Assembly (NCBI GenBank): GCA_902778985.1
Contig: CACYZS010000010.1
Coordinates: 1 to 13,499 of the forward strand
Origin: an uncultured Ruminococcus sp.
GTDB taxonomy: Bacteria; Bacillota; Clostridia; Oscillospirales; CAG-272
Length of the DNA: 13,499 nt
Direction of reading: 5' to 3'
Shown here: in pieces, positions 1 through 5,653 of the stretch
Numbering within the stretch: position 1 is the first letter of the stretch
How the letters are laid out: every line of letters starts with the position of its first letter
Notes under the pieces: generated by a model
What the model was told of the DNA's origin: nothing
Databases searched by the model: none
The model's input: the letters and a program-made list of their open reading frames with translations, nothing else
Program-made: the position numbers and the translations under genes

Positions 1-287
1 TCGTCGTAGCCCTCCTTCCAGGCATGAACGAGCAATTCGTTCTCGTCCGTCGTTACCTTCGCCGAATATACGGCCAGAAACGGCCTGTCGTTGCGCATGT
101 AGATGGTCATCCTTAACGAATCGACCAGCACGCTGCTGTCGGTCCTGCATATTGTCACTTTTGCGTCGGTCAGCGGAGTCTTCAGGAATCCGTCCTTCAC
201 GTCGCCCGTGATGGTTATTTCTCTCAGCTGCTGCGCTTCGGCCGTCAAGGCAATGAGCGCGAGGATGATGGTGATGAGTTTCTTCAT
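1..287 (-). CDS. Secreted protein with carboxypeptidase-like regulatory domain (partial, runs off window)
   Basis: I translated this by hand from the ATG at 287-285; 95 codons are open to the window edge, so the C-terminus is missing. The first 18 or so residues are a typical signal peptide: MKK, a hydrophobic run LITIILALIAL, then a plausible cleavage site at AEA-QQ. Next comes ITGDVKDGFLKTPLTDAKVT, which resembles the carboxypeptidase-like regulatory (Ig-like beta-sandwich) fold common at the N-terminus of Bacteroidetes outer-membrane proteins. The protein is therefore probably exported, but its function is unknown. The start codon overlaps the stop of a tiny upstream ORF (ATG 287-285, TGA 286-284). 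It lies in the same orientation as the beta-barrel gene at 674-1300, and such domains often precede or accompany barrels of that kind. Codon use (AGG, ATA, TTA present) differs from the Clostridia-like block beyond 1300. Confidence 0.75.
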   Translation of the reverse strand, partial: MKKLITIILALIALTAEAQQLREITITGDVKDGFLKTPLTDAKVTICRTDSSVLVDSLRMTIYMRNDRPFLAVYSAKVTTDENELLVHAWKEGYD

Positions 288-343
288 TGTTTCATCTCTT
301 TGTTGAAAATGTAGACAATCGTTTCCGATGCTTTGACAATCAT
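284..343 (-). CDS. Tiny ORF, 19 aa, possible coupled leader or fragment
   Basis: ATG at 343-341 opens MIVKASETIVYIFNKEMKQ and ends at TGA 286-284, overlapping the next gene's ATG. It is in the same frame as the 58-residue ORF at 347-523 and separated from it only by the TAG codon and one proline codon. It may be a translationally coupled leader peptide, or the tail of a longer gene interrupted by an amber codon. I do not recognise it, and a 19-residue ORF can arise by chance. Confidence 0.25.
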   Translation of the reverse strand: MIVKASETIVYIFNKEMKQ

Positions 344-346
344 GGG

Positions 347-523
347 CTATATCTGCTCCTCTTGGTCAATGATTTGGAGGAGTTCTTTGATCTCATCACT
401 GCTGAGGTCTTCTTTCTTGAATAATGGGCCATTGACGAGTGAGAAATGTTCATGACCCGTTAGCCAGTGGAATGCTTTGCATAAAAACAGGAGTAGTTTC
501 ATATCGTTTTCTGTTTTTATCAT
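347..523 (-). CDS. Small hypothetical protein, 58 aa
   Basis: I found this by hand on the minus strand: ATG at 523-521, TAG at 349-347. The product starts MIKTENDMKLLLFLCKAFHW and ends in an acidic helix-like stretch (KKEDLSSDEIKELLQIIDQE). It has no signal peptide or recognised motif. Its ATG overlaps the TGA of the preceding small ORF (520-663) as ATGA, a usual sign of translational coupling. The residue mix, with an amphipathic acidic C-terminus, looks protein-like rather than random. Without homologues I cannot say what it does. The frame stays open after the TAG for a further 20 codons. Confidence 0.4.
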   Translation of the reverse strand: MIKTENDMKLLLFLCKAFHWLTGHEHFSLVNGPLFKKEDLSSDEIKELLQIIDQEEQI

Positions 524-663
524 CTTACTGTGTCTTTATTATCGTTCGCAAGCGAATCTGTTTCTACAGACAGTTGGGTGTCACCATGTCCAACTTCTAT
601 ACGTTCTTCATTGTTTGACTTTTTGTAGAGTCTGCTTATGCTCGGCAGAGTTGATGCTAGCAT
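520..663 (-). CDS. Small hypothetical protein, about 47 aa
   Basis: Minus-strand ORF ending at TGA 522-520. The frame is open from an ATG at 723, but that start lies inside the 3' end of the beta-barrel gene. The ATG at 663-661, just downstream of the barrel stop, is more economical and gives 47 residues beginning MLASTLPSISRLYKKSNNEE. The sequence is polar and lacks a signal peptide or known motif. The ATGA overlap with the next small ORF is the main reason to list it. It could equally be untranslated spacer. Confidence 0.25.
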   Translation of the reverse strand: MLASTLPSISRLYKKSNNEERIEVGHGDTQLSVETDSLANDNKDTVR

Positions 664-673
664 CACTCTGCTC

Positions 674-1300
674 TCACTTAATGGCAGACTTCTTCGGTTG
701 TTTGTTGAATTTGTAAGATACACTCAACATGGCATACCTTCCGAGAACGTTCTGCCAGGTCTCGGTGCGTCCATAGGCGTTGACGGTGCGGTTGACGGCA
801 TCGAGCTGCCCCAGAAGGTCGTAGGCGGAGAGGCGCAGCAGCAGACGGTCGTTCAACAATCCGCGAGAGAGTGACGCCCCCACCACGATGCGGTCTGTGT
901 TCATCGATGTATCGTTGTAGCCGCGACGGGTATAAACCTTGGCATCAGCGGTCAGTTCCATCTTGAGCGGCAGTCGGGTATGGCCTTCAGCACCATAGGT
1001 GATGTTGAAGAAGTTGAATGGCTCGAAACCCGCTTCGTCTGAAGTGATGTGTGCATATTCGGCATTGGCTCCCACTTCGATGCGCGTATGCGACTGCTCG
1101 TAGGACACATGAAGCGATGCCGACGGCATGAAAGTATTGACCGTGCGCTTGTGGTTGACGAACTCCGTGGAGGTGGCGTAGGTGGCCTGTGCCGATGCGT
1201 TGGCATAGAAGCGGCGCTCCTTTGTGAAGGGCGTGCGGTAGTTGACGGAACCGCTCACTGCATTGCGCCCGTGCATGTTCATTAGGCTCACGGTCTGTAC
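674..1300 (-). CDS. Outer-membrane beta-barrel protein, C-terminal fragment (Bacteroidales)
   Basis: This is the C-terminal 208 codons of a beta-barrel protein, from about residue 282 of the composite 489-residue frame (2143-674) to the stop at 676-674. It shows alternating aromatic/polar strands typical of outer-membrane barrels, such as RFYANASAQATYATSTEF and LPLKMELTADAKVYTRRGYN. The end, LSAYDLLGQLDAVNRTVNAY followed by a final strand YAMLSVSYKFN, matches what I know of the Bacteroidetes 'outer membrane protein beta-barrel family' (OMP_b-brl_3 type). Proteins of that family begin with a signal peptide and a regulatory or plug domain, all absent here because the sequence upstream of about 1300 comes from another genome. 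Function in the source organism is unknown; the family is often involved in envelope transport or biogenesis. Codon use and base composition are unlike the adjoining oxidoreductase. Confidence 0.8.
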   Translation of the reverse strand, partial: VQTVSLMNMHGRNAVSGSVNYRTPFTKERRFYANASAQATYATSTEFVNHKRTVNTFMPSASLHVSYEQSHTRIEVGANAEYAHITSDEAGFEPFNFFNITYGAEGHTRLPLKMELTADAKVYTRRGYNDTSMNTDRIVVGASLSRGLLNDRLLLRLSAYDLLGQLDAVNRTVNAYGRTETWQNVLGRYAMLSVSYKFNKQPKKSAIK

Positions 1301-1315
1301 GCCGGTCGAGGAGTC
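1286..1315. other. Probable chimeric junction, Bacteroidales-like to Clostridia-like DNA
   Basis: Within one open frame the protein changes from a cytoplasmic FAD oxidoreductase to an outer-membrane barrel around residues 280-282 (STG/VQT, near position 1300). The oxidoreductase stops just after its FAAGDCAEG motif, where the family normally continues for well over 100 residues. Codon choice changes at the same place, for example GTA valine right after the join, which is rare in the upstream part. A short shared stretch such as GYDSSTG could have allowed mis-joining in assembly. The exact base cannot be fixed from this sequence alone. Confidence 0.85.
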
Positions 1316-2143
1316 GTACCCCTCGGCGCAGTCGCCCGCGGCAAAGACCGAAGGAAGGTCGGTCGCGCATCTCTGATCGACCACGATCCCGCGGTTGACG
1401 GATCCCCCCGCGTCTTTGACCAGGTCGGTATTGGCGCGTACGCCGACGGCGAGCACCAGAACGTCGAAGTCCACGGTCTTCCCGCTCTTCATCGTCGCGA
1501 CGTTTCGGTCGAACTTCACCGCCGTATCGCCGAGCAGGAAGTCGATGCCGCTCTCTTCAAGGTGTTTCTGCACCACGGCGGCGCAGTCGGCGTCCAGGAT
1601 GCTCGACAGCACCCGGTCGGCAAGGTCGCAGACCGTGATCTGTCCGACGCGATCTTTGATCCCCTCGGCGCATTTCAGTCCGATCAGCCCCGCCCCGACG
1701 ATCAGTACGCGCGCCTTCCCGTCGAGCGCCCCTTCGAGCGCCAAAGCGTCGTCGAGGGTCATAAAGGAATACTTCTTTTCGACCGTGTCCAACCCTTCAA
1801 AGGGCGGGACGAAGGGACGCGAACCGGTCGCGATCAAGAGCGCGTCGTAGGGAAGGGCTTCGCCCCCGTCGAGCGTCACGGTCTTCTTGTTGGGATCCAG
1901 CGCGACGGCGCGGCGTCCGTAGAGCACCCGGCAGCCGTTCTTTTCGTAGAAGTCGGCGGGGCGGTAGTTCATTTTGGCAAGGTCGGTCTTGCCCATCAGG
2001 TAGTAGGAGATCAGGGGACGCCCGTAGACCGGACGGTCCTCCCCGGAGACGACCGTGATCTCCCCCTCCGCGTCAAGGGCGCGGATCCCTTCGATGCAGC
2101 CGACGGCGGCGGTGCCGTTGCCGACGATCACGTAGCGTTTCAT
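1301..2143 (-). CDS. FAD/NAD(P)H-dependent oxidoreductase of the glutamate synthase operon (3'-truncated)
   Basis: Start ATG at 2143 overlaps the ferredoxin stop by four bases (ATGA), and GGAG lies just before it. The first 281 residues belong to the pyridine-nucleotide-disulfide oxidoreductase superfamily: FAD-binding GNGTAAVG at residues 8-15, ATGSRP at 105-110, NAD(P)-binding GAGLIG at 150-155, and the second FAD contact FAAGDCAEG at 268-275. It resembles the nitrite/rubredoxin-reductase-like NADH oxidoreductases, about 410-450 residues long. The C-terminal third, carrying the dimer interface, is missing because of the join near 1300. By position it should take electrons from NAD(P)H and pass them through the adjacent ferredoxin to the FMN/Fe-S glutamate synthase subunit. 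The role in GOGAT is inferred from operon context; the fold assignment is firm. Confidence 0.88.
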
Positions 2144-2580
2144 TCTCCGTCGCCCCTTTCTTCGTAAACGATCGCTTTGTTCGGGCAGCCCGTCACGCAG
2201 GCGGGTTCGCCGCAGGCGTTCTCAAGGCAGAGTTCGCATTTCTGCATCGTCCCGTTCTCCCCCGGGGCGAGCGCGCCGTAGGGACAGACCAGAACGCAGG
2301 TCAGACACCCGACGCATTTGGTGCGGTCGATCTTCACCACGCCGTCCTTTTTGGAGATCGCCCCGGCGATGCAACTCTTGACGCAGAGCGGATCGGTGCA
2401 GTGGCGGCAGGAGACGGCGAAGGTGATCTTGTCGTCCCCCTCGACGTGGATGCGCGGGAAGATCTTCTTGTCCTTCAAGGCGAACGCCATATCCGAGAGA
2501 CCCGAATTGGCGAAGGCGCAGTTGTATTCGCAGAGATGGCAGCCGAGGCACCATTCTTCGTTGACGTAAACTCTTTTCAT
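2140..2580 (-). CDS. Four-cluster [4Fe-4S] ferredoxin subunit (DmsB/HycB-like)
   Basis: I chose the ATG at 2580 (146 residues, MKRVYVNEEWCLGC) because the frame upstream to 2676 is arginine-rich, non-conserved and overlaps a hairpin; purine-rich AAAGGA and CAGGA lie before this ATG. Sixteen cysteines fit four clusters: C11-C14-C17-C21, C58-C61-C66-C70, C89-C92-C95-C99, and C115-C118 with C128-C132. This is the pattern of electron-transfer subunits of molybdopterin oxidoreductases and hydrogenases, cytoplasmic and without signal peptide. Lying between the synthase subunit and the NAD(P)H oxidoreductase, it most likely wires the two together. It starts 121 bases after the synthase stop and overlaps the oxidoreductase ATG by four bases, so all are one operon. 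It could serve other electron donors; only the family is certain. Confidence 0.9.
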   Translation of the reverse strand: MKRVYVNEEWCLGCHLCEYNCAFANSGLSDMAFALKDKKIFPRIHVEGDDKITFAVSCRHCTDPLCVKSCIAGAISKKDGVVKIDRTKCVGCLTCVLVCPYGALAPGENGTMQKCELCLENACGEPACVTGCPNKAIVYEERGDGE

Positions 2581-2642
2581 TCCTGTTCGTAATTCCTTTC
2601 TTCCTTGCGCCGGCCGACGTTTGCGCGGTCGCCGCAAGGGGA

Positions 2643-2669
2643 TTTCGCGCCGCGCTTTTCGGCGCGAAA
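2643..2669 (-). repeat. Intra-operon perfect 9-bp hairpin
   Basis: Arms 2643-2651 (TTTCGCGCC) and 2661-2669 (GGCGCGAAA) are perfect inverted repeats around a nine-base loop, in the 121-base spacer between the synthase stop and the ferredoxin start. On the transcribed (minus) strand it is followed by C-rich sequence, not a run of T, so it is unlikely to be a strong intrinsic terminator. It may protect the upstream message from 3' exonuclease or adjust the ratio of synthase to ferredoxin. Confidence 0.5.
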
Positions 2670-2701
2670 AACGCAAACTCGAAGATTGACGGTCACGTCA
2701 A

Positions 2702-4207
2702 TCATTCACCCGCGTGTGCGATCCCGAGGATCGACAGTTCCTTTTCGTTCAGTCCGACGCCCCGGAGCATCAGACGGTTGCCGCGCAGCGCCTCGATCGA
2801 GTTGATGCCCATACCGCCCATGATCTCCATGATCTCGTGCCGCCAGGCGGTCATCAGGTTGACAAGCCGCTCGCTCCCGATGTCGGGATTCAGGCGCTTG
2901 ACCAGATCGGGACGCTGGGTGGCGATGCCCCAGTTGCATTTGCCGGACTGGCAGGTGCGGCAGAGATGGCACCCGAGCGCGAGCAGGGCGGCGGTGGCGA
3001 TGTAGCAGGCGTCGGCGCCCAGCGCGACCGCCTTCACCACGTCGGCGGCGCTGCGGATCGAACCGCCGACCACGAGCGAGACGTTGTTGCGGATCCCCTC
3101 GTCGCGCAGACGCTGATCCACCGCGGCGAGCGCCAGTTCGATCGGGATCCCGACGTTGTCCCGGATCCGGGTCGGCGCGGCGCCTGTCCCGCCGCGGAAA
3201 CCGTCGATCGCGATGACGTCCGCGCCGCTGCGCGCGATCCCGCTGGCGATGGCGGCGATGTTATGGACGGCGGCGACCTTGACGATCACCGGCTTCTCGT
3301 AGTTCGTCGCTTCTTTGAGCGAAAAGACCAGTTGGCGAAGGTCCTCGATCGAGTAGATGTCGTGATGCGGGGCGGGGGAGATGGCGTCCGAGCCCTCGGG
3401 GATCATACGGGTCCGCGACACGTCCCCGACGATCTTCGCGCCCGGCAGGTGTCCGCCGATACCCGGTTTTGCGCCCTGTCCCATCTTGATCTCGATCGCG
3501 GCGCCCGCGTTCAGGTAGTCCTCGTGCACGCCGAAGCGCCCCGACGCGACCTGCACGACCGTGTTCGCGCCGTACTGATAGAAGTCCTCGTGAAGTCCGC
3601 CCTCGCCGGTGTTGTAGAGGATCCCGAGTTCGGTCGCGGCGCGCGCGAGCGAGGCGTGGGCGTTGTAACTGATCGAACCGTAACTCATCGCCGAGAACAT
3701 GACCGGCATCGATAGTTCGATCTGCGGCGGGAGCGCGCAGTCGAGTTTGCCGTCGGGCGTCCGCGTGATCTTCTCGGGCTTCTTGCCGAGAAAGACGCGC
3801 GTCTCCATCGGCTCGCGGAGCGGGTCGATCGGCGGGTTGGTCACCTGCGACGCGTTGATCAGGATCTTGTCCCAGTAGACGGGCAGGGGAGCGGGGTTGC
3901 CCATCGAGGAGAGCAGCACGCCGCCGCTGTTCGCCTGTTTGTAGATCTCCTTGATGGTCTCGTTCTTCCAGTTGGCGTTCTCGCGCAGGGTACATTCGCT
4001 CCGAACGATCTTCAGCGCCCTGGTCGGGCAGAGCGAGACGCACCGCTGACAGTTGACGCATTTGGTCTCGTCGGAGACCATCACGCCGCGCTCGGTGCTG
4101 AAAGCGTGGACCTCGTTTGCGCATTGGCGTTCGCAGACGCGGCACGCGATGCAGCGATCCTTATCGCGGATCACTTCAAATTCGGGATAGATGAACTCGA
4201 CTCCCAT
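2702..4207 (-). CDS. gltB: Glutamate synthase, FMN/Fe-S synthase subunit with N-terminal ferredoxin domain (archaeal type)
   Basis: 501 residues from ATG 4207, one base after the amidotransferase stop (TGA-T-ATG), with AAGGAAGGGG upstream. Residues 19-29 (C19, C22, C25, C29) and 50-60 (C50, C53, C56, C60) form a 2x[4Fe-4S] ferredoxin domain. From about residue 100 the glutamate synthase TIM-barrel (Glu_synthase family) follows, with PVIVKVAAVHN near 306-316, the FMN/substrate motif AIDGFRGGTGAAP at 333-345, GGSIRSAADV at 381-390, and C413, C416, C419 and C424 preceding WGIATQRPDL, which should hold the 3Fe-4S cluster. It makes glutamate from 2-oxoglutarate and ammonia delivered by the amidotransferase. 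The fused ferredoxin domain and separate amidotransferase are the archaeal-type arrangement also seen in Clostridia. The GXGXG structural domain is not in this polypeptide. The gene looks intact. Confidence 0.93.
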   Translation of the reverse strand: MGVEFIYPEFEVIRDKDRCIACRVCERQCANEVHAFSTERGVMVSDETKCVNCQRCVSLCPTRALKIVRSECTLRENANWKNETIKEIYKQANSGGVLLSSMGNPAPLPVYWDKILINASQVTNPPIDPLREPMETRVFLGKKPEKITRTPDGKLDCALPPQIELSMPVMFSAMSYGSISYNAHASLARAATELGILYNTGEGGLHEDFYQYGANTVVQVASGRFGVHEDYLNAGAAIEIKMGQGAKPGIGGHLPGAKIVGDVSRTRMIPEGSDAISPAPHHDIYSIEDLRQLVFSLKEATNYEKPVIVKVAAVHNIAAIASGIARSGADVIAIDGFRGGTGAAPTRIRDNVGIPIELALAAVDQRLRDEGIRNNVSLVVGGSIRSAADVVKAVALGADACYIATAALLALGCHLCRTCQSGKCNWGIATQRPDLVKRLNPDIGSERLVNLMTAWRHEIMEIMGGMGINSIEALRGNRLMLRGVGLNEKELSILGIAHAGE

Positions 4208-4208
4208 A

Positions 4209-5303
4209 TCAGTACGCCCCTTCCTTTACGTTCACGACGACCGGTTCGCCGCCCGCCGGCGACCATACGTTTTCCGCCGCGGGTTCCATCGCCCGGATCG
4301 CCGCCTCTTCGCTCGCGATATAGACGCGGTCGCCCTTTTCCGCGACCACCATCGACCGGAGTTTCAGCCGGTCGTTCAGCGCCATCAGCCCGCCGTTGTA
4401 CCCGAGCACGATCGAGAACGGCCCGGTGATGAGAAGGCTCGGGAAGACGGTGCGGAGGTAGTGCAGTTTTTCCTTCTCGTACGCGTCCTCTTTGTTCGCG
4501 ATGGTGCTCCAGAACGGAGCGGCGATCACGTTCGCCGCCTCGGAAAGCGAGAGCCCCTGCCTGCGCGTTAAATAATCCAATATATACGTTATGACCTCGG
4601 TATCGGTCTGTAAGGTGCATTTGTAACCGAACATCTCGATAAACCGACGGTTGGCGTCGTAGGACGAGATCTCGCCGTTGTGGACGATCGAGTAGTCGAG
4701 CAGGGCGAAGGGATGCGCGCCGCCCCACCAACCCGGCGTGTTGGTCGGGTATCTGCCGTGCGCCGTCCAACTGTACCCCTCGTACTCGTCGAGGCGGTAG
4801 AACACGCCGACGTCCTCCGGGAAGCCGACCGCCTTGAAGGTCCCCATGTTCTTCCCGCTCGAGAAGACGTAGGCGCCGTCCAGTTCGGTGTTGATCTTCA
4901 TGACCGTGCGCGCGACGAACTCCTTTTCGTCGAGTTGCAGGTCGGAGAGCACCGATTTCAGCGGCGTGACGAAGTAGCGCCAGATGATCGGCTCGTCGGT
5001 GATCTCGGGGATCTTCCGCGTCGGAATGATCTCGCCCCGGACGATCTCAAAGTGCTCCTTTAGCAGCGCCTCGCACGCCTTTCTCGTGTCCCGGCAGTCG
5101 AAGAACAGGTGCAGGGCGTAAAAATCGCGGTACTCGGGATAGATCCCGTAACCGGCGAACCCGCCGCCCAGTCCGTTCGAGCGGTCGTGCATGGGCTTCA
5201 TCGCCCGCATGATGCCCTCGCCCGTCATACGCTCGCCTTCGCGCGAGATGACCGCCGCGATCGCGCAGCCCGAGGGGATCCTGATCTTGCCTTCTCTTTC
5301 CAT
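4209..5303 (-). CDS. Class-II glutamine amidotransferase subunit of split glutamate synthase
   Basis: First gene of the minus-strand operon. I prefer ATG 5303 (364 residues, MEREGKIRIPSGCAIAAVIS) over the ATG at 5366: AAAGGA and GGGA lie just upstream, and the earlier start would fall in the leader hairpin. Ntn-type amidotransferase features are HGRYPTNTP at 182-190, HPF at 197-199 and IVHNGEISSYDANRR at 206-220. The likely nucleophile is C13 in SGCAI, so a short propeptide must be removed to free it, as in some PurF proteins. It hydrolyses glutamine and supplies ammonia to the synthase subunit encoded one base downstream. It lacks any synthase or asparagine-synthetase domain, consistent with the split archaeal-like GOGAT. 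The leader carries a consensus promoter and an attenuator-like hairpin. Confidence 0.88.
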   Translation of the reverse strand: MEREGKIRIPSGCAIAAVISREGERMTGEGIMRAMKPMHDRSNGLGGGFAGYGIYPEYRDFYALHLFFDCRDTRKACEALLKEHFEIVRGEIIPTRKIPEITDEPIIWRYFVTPLKSVLSDLQLDEKEFVARTVMKINTELDGAYVFSSGKNMGTFKAVGFPEDVGVFYRLDEYEGYSWTAHGRYPTNTPGWWGGAHPFALLDYSIVHNGEISSYDANRRFIEMFGYKCTLQTDTEVITYILDYLTRRQGLSLSEAANVIAAPFWSTIANKEDAYEKEKLHYLRTVFPSLLITGPFSIVLGYNGGLMALNDRLKLRSMVVAEKGDRVYIASEEAAIRAMEPAAENVWSPAGGEPVVVNVKEGAY

Positions 5304-5319
5304 ATTCCCGTTCCTTTCC

Positions 5320-5380
5320 GAAATAAAGAAAAGGCGCCGTTTTTGCGCAGTGATACACGTGCGCAAAAATGAACGCCTTT
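5320..5380 (-). terminator. Leader hairpin, possible attenuator, before the glutamate synthase operon
   Basis: In the minus-strand transcript, an outer stem (5374-5380 with 5330-5336, AAAGGCG/CGCCTTT) encloses a small internal loop and a perfect 10-bp inner stem (5360-5369 with 5340-5349, TTTTTGCGCA). The loop itself can close further (GTG/CAC). The 3' arm runs into T-rich sequence, TCTTTATTTC at 5329-5320, so the hairpin has the form of an intrinsic terminator sitting between promoter and first gene. Whether it terminates or only folds is inference. Confidence 0.55.
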
Positions 5381-5395
5381 GCTCATTTTTTCTGC

Positions 5396-5424
5396 ATTAT
5401 AGCACACGAAAGGTATCTTGTCAA
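5396..5424 (-). promoter_or_regulatory. Consensus sigma-A promoter for the glutamate synthase operon
   Basis: On the minus strand a perfect TTGACA (5424-5419) is followed after exactly 17 bases by a perfect TATAAT (5401-5396). Transcription should start near 5388-5390, giving a leader of about 85 bases to the amidotransferase ATG. Both boxes match the consensus exactly, so the promoter should be strong without an activator; control probably acts in the leader. Confidence 0.85.
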
Positions 5425-5475
5425 GTGCAAGAGGGGGCTCAAAAAAACTTTTTTCGAAAATTTCGCAAAAAGGGA

Positions 5476-5504
5476 TTGACAAACGGCGCGGGGAGGTGTA
5501 TAAT
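5476..5504 (+). promoter_or_regulatory. Consensus sigma-A promoter for the glutamine synthetase operon
   Basis: A perfect TTGACA (5476-5481), a 17-base spacer and a perfect TATAAT (5499-5504) drive the plus strand. The start point should be near 5511, leaving a structured leader of about 140 bases before the synthetase ATG at 5654. The two divergent -35 boxes are 51 bases apart; the gap contains A/T runs and a short palindrome CGAAAATTTCG at 5455-5465. Confidence 0.87.
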
Positions 5505-5520
5505 GCGTCGTGTTAAAGGC

Positions 5521-5565
5521 AATGGCGTCTTTGAGCGATGGGCTCAAAGGCGCGATTTTCTTTTT
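5521..5565 (+). terminator. Leader hairpin 1 with T-tract, probable attenuator
   Basis: Arms 5521-5536 and 5542-5557 pair over 15 of 16 positions (one G-G mismatch, one G-U) around a five-base loop GATGG. They are followed immediately by TTTTCTTTTT (5556-5565). This is the classic form of an intrinsic terminator, placed about 10 bases after the predicted start of transcription and before the first gene. A full terminator here only makes sense if read-through is regulated. Confidence 0.65.
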
Positions 5566-5590
5566 CCGACAAGTCCATATTACGGAAGGC

Positions 5591-5641
5591 AACGGCGTCT
5601 TTCATGTGAGAAACCATGAAAGGCGCCGTTATCCGATTTTT
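5591..5641 (+). promoter_or_regulatory. Leader hairpin 2, next to the glnN ribosome binding site
   Basis: Arms 5591-5606 and 5615-5630 pair at all 16 positions (one G-U) around an eight-base loop TGAGAAAC. TTTTT follows at 5637-5641, then AAGGAGG at 5642-5648 and ATG at 5654. The 5' arm repeats that of hairpin 1: GGCAAYGGCGTCTTT at 5518-5532 and 5588-5602, one difference in 15. The first arm of hairpin 1 could pair with the last arm of hairpin 2, so the two folds may be alternatives. Confidence 0.6.
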
Positions 5642-5653
5642 AAGGAGGAAAAC

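Noticed and set aside
2581..2676. Ferredoxin start at 2676
   Set aside because: The added 32 residues are arginine-rich and come from the hairpin region; the conserved protein begins at 2580.
2714..3715. 333-residue plus-strand frame opposite the glutamate synthase subunit
   Set aside because: R/D/G/V-rich antisense shadow, while the minus-strand frame has clear ferredoxin and FMN motifs.
5304..5366. Amidotransferase start at ATG 5366
   Set aside because: The extra 21 residues are encoded by the leader hairpin and show no family resemblance; ATG 5303 has a ribosome site.
5511..5640. Cyanobacterial-type glutamine riboswitch (glnA motif) in the leader
   Set aside because: I could not see that motif's conserved core, and its known range is cyanobacterial. 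The hairpins here are simple long stems.
5510..5653. N-terminal extension of glutamine synthetase from an ATG at 5510
   Set aside because: This stretch holds the leader hairpins, begins at the predicted transcription start, and a perfect ribosome site precedes the ATG at 5654.
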